In this document: positions 59,508-64,000 of the stretch, piece by piece
Numbering within the stretch: position 1 is the stretch's first letter
Layout: the number at the start of each line of letters is the position of its first letter
Assembly: GCA_965230565.1 (NCBI GenBank)
Contig: CBDDLH010000012.1
Location: forward strand, 372,001-436,000
Length of the DNA: 64,000 nt
From: BCD1 sp965230565
GTDB lineage: Bacteria; Bacteroidota; Bacteroidia; Chitinophagales; Saprospiraceae
Direction of reading: 5' to 3'
Position numbers and translations under genes: made by a program
Notes under the pieces: generated by a model
The model's input: the letters and a program-made list of their open reading frames with translations, nothing else
What the model was told of the DNA's origin: nothing
Database searches by the model: none

Positions 59508-60647
59508 TTAGAACCAGGCTTTTTCGAACTCCTCCGGGATAGTAAATTGCCTGTTTTTATAGTTGTCGAAGTATCCAACCATCTTTTTGGCAGCTACATG
59601 GGAAAAGGTCTCTATAAACAATTTCATCGGCTGGTTAACGACATCTTCCAGTCGTTCACCGGATCTGAAAATGCCTTTGAAAATACGCGGGATGAAATAA
59701 GCAATACACCCTTGGGGAGGCACAACGTCCAGCATGGCCGCATATCGATTCCCGATCAGGAAGTTGATCAAAAGGGTGGATGTTTTTTCAAATTTCTCAA
59801 AAGGAATATTGGCTTCTGTAAAAGTAATCAGTGATTCGGCAAGTATGGCGCCCTCCTCTGAAGCATATGCCTGCCTGTCCAGGATGGCTTTTACCAAGGC
59901 AGCAGCTTCTTCACGGGAAGCAGGGAATAAATCTTGGTTGATACCCATAAAATGACCGATCACGTTCCAATAATGAATATAGGCTTCGGCTTCCTCTTCC
60001 GAATATTTAATGCCAAAAGCATCCAGGCCATCAAGTAACAGAACGCTGAATGACATCAATGTCAATGCCAGATCTTCCTGATTGATAGGTCGTCCCCAGT
60101 CGGTTGCATTCCAGTGGGATTCGGGAATGAAGTTTCTGACAGAGGCATGTATCAGCCTGATCTTTTGGGCAGCTTTGATGCCGGCACCGTTTTGCGCCAG
60201 AGCATTGTGTTGCATCACATTCAAAAGAAACTGGCCGGTTTCCGCCACTCTCCTGGCAAAAGTATTCTTTGATTGACCATCGTGGGCGAGTCTGCCGGTC
60301 TGGACGAGCACTTTGGCTCCGTTGGCATCCAGATAAAGGGTGGGAAGGGATTTGTGGTATAAAATGATGAGCAACTTCGGCCCATGGTCCGTGAAGAACC
60401 GGTTGGCCAATTGCAGTTTTGGAGGGTCGGCCCAATCTGGAAGTTGAGCAGTGGATTTAAGGAATTCGTCCACCTCCGGGAATTTTCCTTCCAGCGGTAA
60501 ATCGACATTTTGGGTAAGATCATCGAATAAGGTTTTGGCTGCCTGCTGGCCGGTTTTTTCAACGAGGCTGGCGACGATCTGGTCAGCGACTGGGTCGGCG
60601 ATCTGGCGTTTTTGATCCAGGAGTGTGTGTGTCCAGGTATTGGGCAT
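59508..60647 (-). CDS. MpaB/Lcp-type oxygenase family protein (DUF2236)
   Basis: A 379-residue all-alpha protein of the oxygenase MpaB / rubber oxygenase (latex-clearing protein) family, formerly DUF2236, haem enzymes that cleave isoprenoids or act on lipids. The family core is seen in IRLIHASVRNF (about 163-173, with the conserved Arg/His/Arg) and WGRPINQEDLALTLMSFS (about 184-201). There is no signal peptide, so it is cytoplasmic. The start is ATG 60647. It is monocistronic between repeat-rich gaps. The substrate is unknown; the family call is from the core motifs only. Confidence 0.78.
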   Translation of the reverse strand: MPNTWTHTLLDQKRQIADPVADQIVASLVEKTGQQAAKTLFDDLTQNVDLPLEGKFPEVDEFLKSTAQLPDWADPPKLQLANRFFTDHGPKLLIILYHKSLPTLYLDANGAKVLVQTGRLAHDGQSKNTFARRVAETGQFLLNVMQHNALAQNGAGIKAAQKIRLIHASVRNFIPESHWNATDWGRPINQEDLALTLMSFSVLLLDGLDAFGIKYSEEEAEAYIHYWNVIGHFMGINQDLFPASREEAAALVKAILDRQAYASEEGAILAESLITFTEANIPFEKFEKTSTLLINFLIGNRYAAMLDVVPPQGCIAYFIPRIFKGIFRSGERLEDVVNQPMKLFIETFSHVAAKKMVGYFDNYKNRQFTIPEEFEKAWF

Positions 60648-60814
60648 GGTAGTGGATTTGAGAATGTTGATCCTAAGTTAAGGAATTTATGGGAAGGAAG
60701 TGAGAATGGGGAATGGTGAAATTGGTTTAACCGCAAGGAACGCTAAGAAGCGCAAGGGACGCAAAGATTTAATTATATCTTAACGATCCTTGCTTTTCTT
60801 AGTGACTTTCGTGG
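60648..60814. repeat. dispersed CGCAAGG repeat
   Basis: TTTAACCGCAAGGAACGCTA at 60725 and CTTAGTGACTTTCGTGGTTA near 60797 form a degenerate inverted pair of the family seen at 52019-52115. Non-coding. Confidence 0.55.
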
Positions 60815-61759
60815 TTAAATCTCTAGTCGGTAAGCCAAATAAAATTCATACCCTAATCCCCTCGCCTGCGCAAAAGGCCCCAGGTTGTACGACCCTGCCA
60901 TACCAATTCTCAAAGAGCCGTCTTTCATCATGCCTTTGGTGAGGATGTACCCAAGTTGGAATGAAAGGGTTTGGTTAAACGATAGATTCAGTCCCGTCCA
61001 GAAAGTTTCCCTCTTTTCAAAACGAATACTGAAATTGGCATCGGTAATTCCCGGGCTACTGTAATTGACCCACAACATCGGTTCAATGAGTATGTTTCCC
61101 GAAACAGATCTGTAACCCAGAACTGCATTTCCATGCAGACCACGCTTAAAATTACCAGGGCTGCCAAATTCCGGAAATATTACGTTTGAAGAAAATGTCT
61201 GATTGGCTGCCAATCCGGCATAGAAAGTGCTGGTTTCGTATTGGGCTCCGGAATTATGGATATAAAAAAGTCCAAAACCTACATTAGGTGACAAAAGGTT
61301 GCCTTCGGGCCCGGGCAGTAATTCATCGTCTTCATCATTCACTATAACATCCTGTCCGTTGATCAGATAATGGTTGACCATTCCGAGGATTCCCATGGAG
61401 AGTTGTTGTTTGCTTCTTTTTCCCCCGATCCGTAATTTATAGGCATAAGTCATGGCAAAGGCATTAACCTTCAGCGGACTGACATCATCGTGCATATAGA
61501 ATCCTCCCAGAGCCATATTTTCCTTGATCATCGGGTATTGTACATTCATAGAGGCCATCCTGGGAGCATCTTCAAACCCTACCCAGGATTGGCGGTAGGT
61601 GGCGCCCATTTCCCAAAATTCCCACGGGGCTGTCATGGCCGGGTTCCAAAGGAAGTTGGTTTCGTCAAATACACTGCGTTCCGGCAATTGCTGGGAGAAC
61701 GCCCAGATCGGGAGGACAGTGAAAACGAACAGGAATATTTTTTTAACACATAGACACAT
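60815..61759 (-). CDS. PorP/SprF family type IX secretion membrane protein
   Basis: A 314-residue outer-membrane protein of the PorP/SprF family, which partners gliding-type C-terminal-domain cargo in type IX secretion. It has a signal peptide (IFLFVFTVLPIWAFSQ), the family's opening NFLWNPAMTAPWEFWEMGAT and YRQSWVGFEDAPRMASMNVQ, and barrel strands to the C-terminal AQGLGYEFYLAYRLEI-like end. The upstream gene on the same strand encodes a gliding C-terminal-domain protein, the standard pairing for SprF-dependent export. Confidence 0.92.
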   Translation of the reverse strand: MCLCVKKIFLFVFTVLPIWAFSQQLPERSVFDETNFLWNPAMTAPWEFWEMGATYRQSWVGFEDAPRMASMNVQYPMIKENMALGGFYMHDDVSPLKVNAFAMTYAYKLRIGGKRSKQQLSMGILGMVNHYLINGQDVIVNDEDDELLPGPEGNLLSPNVGFGLFYIHNSGAQYETSTFYAGLAANQTFSSNVIFPEFGSPGNFKRGLHGNAVLGYRSVSGNILIEPMLWVNYSSPGITDANFSIRFEKRETFWTGLNLSFNQTLSFQLGYILTKGMMKDGSLRIGMAGSYNLGPFAQARGLGYEFYLAYRLEI

Positions 61760-61842
61760 AGTTCACATAGTTTTTTTGAAACACATAGTCATAAAGTTCA
61801 CATAGAGACAACTTGAACCATTGAAACTCCTGAAACAAATAG

Positions 61843-63747
61843 TTACTCTCGCACGATCGTCAGTTTCTTTTTGATCTCCCCTGATTGCATGGACAATACA
61901 TAAAAGTAATTTCCGGAGGGGAGTAGTTTTCCATTATAAGTCCCGTCGAAGATTTCTTCGTCGTGCTGGTAATTAACTTTTTGAAAAATGAGCGCTCCCC
62001 AGCGGTTGTAAATTTTCAGGGTATTACTGCCAAATTTTTGGAGCCCTTTGAATTCCAGAACATCATTTTTGCCGTCTCCGTTTGGTGTGATCATATTTAC
62101 GGCTTTGATACTGGAAACAGGGTCGGAAGCAACCAGAACTATAGTTGAATCGGTGGTTTCACAGCCGTTTTCATCGATGATGGTTACGAAATAGGTAGTA
62201 CTGTCCAATGGGAAAGCTACCGGGTCATAGATCTCATCATTGCTAACCGGGTATTCATTGGGGTGCCAGAAATAAAATTCACCGCCAAAGGCGAGAAGAC
62301 GGGCCTCTGTTTCCAAGATAATACAAGTGTCAGGTCCGGCGTAACCCATTGGTTCAGTAACGATCACTTCAACCTGCATTTGATCTGAGCCACACTCATT
62401 TTCACTCATCACCTCAAAAACAGTACTGGAATCCGGAAAGGCAATTGGATCAGGAATACTAACCGAGGACAAAAAACCATTTGAGCCACTCCAGAAATAT
62501 ACCTCGCCTCCACTAACCTGCAACTGCACAGAGTCGCCGGGGCAGATGGACAGATCGTCATTTTCAATGGATAATTGAGGTAAGTTGATTACGCTGATTT
62601 CCACTTCATCAGTTCCCGGACATTCCGGAATATTGCTGACCGTCACACTATAGGTGCCAGATTGTGTTATCTCTATGGAGTTCAAAGAACTGTCGTCCGA
62701 CCAGGAATAGTTAAGATATTGTCCGGCATCCAGGGTTACACTTTCTCCCTCACAGATCTCCAAATCCGGCCCCAAGTCAACCTGGGGTGCATCTGAAGCT
62801 TCTATAAAAAAAGTATCAATTGTCGAGCAGTTGTCGGCATCGGTAATAGTCAAAGAATATTCGCCCGCGGCAAGTTCCTGGAAGAAACCTGTATTGTTTT
62901 GCTGCGACCCCATGTCAAAATTCAGCGGATTAACTCCGCCACTGACAAGAATCTCCGCTGTACCAATAGCTTGATTGCAGGATGCCTGCGAAGTTTCCAC
63001 ATTTTGAACTGTTATGGCAGGTGGCTGAATAATGTCAAAAGTGTTTTCATAGACTATGTCATTATTTCCATCAGTTACAGTTACTGTATATGTGCCTGCA
63101 GCCAATCCTTCGATGTTCTGGGTAGCAGCAGTGAAATTTTCCGGTCCTGTCCAGCTGAAGTTATAGTTGGAACCACCGGGCGTAAAAAGTTCAATACTCC
63201 CATCATTGGCTCCAAAGCAACTGACGGATTCGCTATTGTAAAGAATCGAACCTGAGGTGACAATGCTGATCAAACCTTCCGTTTGTTGAAGTTCCATGGG
63301 GTAGAAACTTCCGGGAATCTCTGTAGCCTGAAATACCTGGATGGTCAGCGGATCACTGGTAATGGATAAAGTCGTGAAATCTCCCGGATTACCGATCACC
63401 AAAAAATTAATCGCGGCCAATGAGCTGTTATCAGCGAGAGAAAGGCCATTGCCTTCAACATCAAACCATGAAAATCTAAGTTTCCCTTCCTCAGCCTCCG
63501 GATCGCCAATGGCAATGTTGGGCAGGTCAGCTGTTTCGTGGGAAATATAAGTCATTACAGAGGGATCCCAATTGATGGAAAATTGCATACTGACCACTTC
63601 GTCGAACCCGGAAGTTGATACGGGAATCTGAACGGTTTCGTCAGGTTGTACTTCTTCCTGGGGAAGTTGTAATTGGATGGTCTGACCTGACAGTAATAGT
63701 GGTAAAAATATCGCCAGCAGCGACAGGATGTGTGTCTTTTTTCTCAT
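61843..63747 (-). CDS. gliding-motility C-terminal-domain (type B) secreted protein with cohesin and SprB repeats
   Basis: A 634-residue secreted protein. The signal peptide (HILSLLAIFLPLLLSG) is followed by a cohesin-like beta domain (about 22-165: VVSMQFSINWDPSVM, NSSLAAINFLVIGN). SprB-type repeats with NFSWTGPENF...TYTVTVTDGN come next (about 170-315), then PKD-like repeats (QYLNYSWSDDSSLNSIEI; SVTVSNIPECPG). It ends in a gliding/CHU_C-type C-terminal domain (about 545-634: ITPNGDGKNDVLEFKG, LKIYNRWGALIF, GNYFYVLSM). That domain is recognised by a PorP/SprF partner, which is the next gene (83 nt). Confidence 0.92.
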   Translation of the reverse strand: MRKKTHILSLLAIFLPLLLSGQTIQLQLPQEEVQPDETVQIPVSTSGFDEVVSMQFSINWDPSVMTYISHETADLPNIAIGDPEAEEGKLRFSWFDVEGNGLSLADNSSLAAINFLVIGNPGDFTTLSITSDPLTIQVFQATEIPGSFYPMELQQTEGLISIVTSGSILYNSESVSCFGANDGSIELFTPGGSNYNFSWTGPENFTAATQNIEGLAAGTYTVTVTDGNNDIVYENTFDIIQPPAITVQNVETSQASCNQAIGTAEILVSGGVNPLNFDMGSQQNNTGFFQELAAGEYSLTITDADNCSTIDTFFIEASDAPQVDLGPDLEICEGESVTLDAGQYLNYSWSDDSSLNSIEITQSGTYSVTVSNIPECPGTDEVEISVINLPQLSIENDDLSICPGDSVQLQVSGGEVYFWSGSNGFLSSVSIPDPIAFPDSSTVFEVMSENECGSDQMQVEVIVTEPMGYAGPDTCIILETEARLLAFGGEFYFWHPNEYPVSNDEIYDPVAFPLDSTTYFVTIIDENGCETTDSTIVLVASDPVSSIKAVNMITPNGDGKNDVLEFKGLQKFGSNTLKIYNRWGALIFQKVNYQHDEEIFDGTYNGKLLPSGNYFYVLSMQSGEIKKKLTIVRE

Positions 63748-63790
63748 AGGAACAAAGCGGCTTTGGGAACATTTGGGTGTGTTGTCGGGG

Positions 63791-63798
63791 CAAATATA
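63791..63798 (-). promoter_or_regulatory. -7 promoter box for the gliding C-terminal-domain gene
   Basis: Minus-strand TATATTTG matches TAnnTTTG, 44 nt before ATG 63747 and directly after the terminator of the preceding gene. Confidence 0.55.
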
Positions 63799-63802
63799 AA
63801 AA

Positions 63803-63830
63803 ACCGAAGCCGGAAATTTCCGGCTTCGGT
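63803..63830 (-). terminator. 14-bp perfect palindromic terminator
   Basis: ACCGAAGCCGGAAA joined directly to its exact complement, followed on the minus strand by TTTTTT. It lies 12 nt past the stop of the partial T9SS gene. Confidence 0.85.
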
Positions 63831-63841
63831 AATCGTTGTTG

Positions 63842-64000
63842 TTATTTTAAAATAACCATATCCCTGGTGGCGATGAATTCGCCGGCTTTGAGGCTGTAGA
63901 AGTATACGCCTCCGTTCAGGTTCAGGTCATCGACAACAACACTGTTCTGGCCTGCGGAGAACTGACCGTTATAGTGACGGATCGTTCTTCCGAAACTGTC
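63842..64000 (-). CDS. T9SS sorting-domain protein, C-terminal fragment
   Basis: The last 53 codons of a minus-strand gene cut by the window edge. The residues (FGRTIRHYNGQFSAGQNSVV, LNGGVYFYSLKAGEFIATRD, ending MVILK) form the C-terminal part of a T9SS type A sorting domain, with the G-V-Y-F-Y-S-L motif near the end. The rest of the protein lies beyond position 64000, so cargo identity is unknown. Confidence 0.8.
   Translation of the reverse strand, partial: DSFGRTIRHYNGQFSAGQNSVVVDDLNLNGGVYFYSLKAGEFIATRDMVILK

Noticed and set aside
1..64000. tRNA or rRNA genes
   Set aside because: I saw no T-loop GGTTCGAATCC-type context with a matching acceptor stem and no rRNA motif by eye; a tRNA search program would settle it.

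Overview
The window is a 64 kb stretch of a Bacteroidota chromosome, most likely a Saprospiria-type organism (Lewinella/Haliscomenobacter relatives; inference). The basis is type IX secretion (T9SS) C-terminal sorting domains, SprB-type repeats, a PorP/SprF protein next to a gliding-motility C-terminal domain protein, a TonB receptor paired with a DUF4249 lipoprotein, ECF sigma factor/anti-sigma pairs, and many promoter boxes of the Bacteroidota form TAnnTTTG. I see no rRNA, tRNA, insertion sequence or CRISPR array.

Layout. 0-5 kb: a class I glutamine amidotransferase, RNase R, and two tandem CBS-domain proteins. 4.8-7.7 kb (minus): an ECF sigma factor, a frameshifted anti-sigma/outer-membrane-barrel fusion and another barrel protein. 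7.8-14.7 kb: a frameshifted M1 aminopeptidase, an OmpA-type lipoprotein, and a DUF4249/TonB-receptor pair. 15-23 kb: an EamA transporter, a second ECF sigma/anti-sigma/adhesin-like operon, a Nudix-type regulator, MazG-like and dtd genes, and trmB. 23.5-29 kb: a large T9SS repeat protein and a third ECF operon. 29-35 kb: an MFS carrier, a lipid kinase, a T9SS protein, a Vat-type acetyltransferase and a small lipoprotein. 35-44 kb: housekeeping genes in envelope and lipid metabolism (msbA-like, accC, accB, efp, fabH; then uppS and bamA). 44.5-49.7 kb: a surface polysaccharide cluster (flippase, Wzz, ligase/polymerase, FkbM methyltransferase).

The most interesting region is 49.85-58.1 kb. It holds an EAD-like plus inactive-STAND-like protein, a MoxR AAA+ ATPase, and a ~1,700-residue envelope-spanning protein with three membrane segments, a PKD domain, a degenerate vWA-like region, an OmpA-like domain, a serine-less acyl-carrier-like domain, a TSP3 calcium motif and a C-terminal formylglycine-enzyme/C-type-lectin fold. 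Its last ~40 codons carry the hallmarks of a diversity-generating retroelement (DGR) variable region: an abrupt GC-rich switch, NNC codons at the variable positions of an RGGSW...CRVSNR...GLGFRLA scaffold, and a perfect 12-bp hairpin with a GGAA loop 21 nt after the stop codon. No reverse transcriptase or template repeat lies in the window, so the retroelement would have to act in trans. I read the locus as a diversified recognition/conflict system in which the lectin fold senses a ligand, the MoxR ATPase remodels, and the EAD protein recruits an effector; the working model is inference.

58-64 kb: two paralogous RRM RNA-binding proteins with duplicated leaders, an MpaB/Lcp-type oxygenase, a PorP/SprF plus gliding-C-terminal-domain pair, and the 3' end of another T9SS cargo gene. 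Two genes (5554-6964 and 7778-10373) carry a frameshift that is either a sequencing error or real decay.
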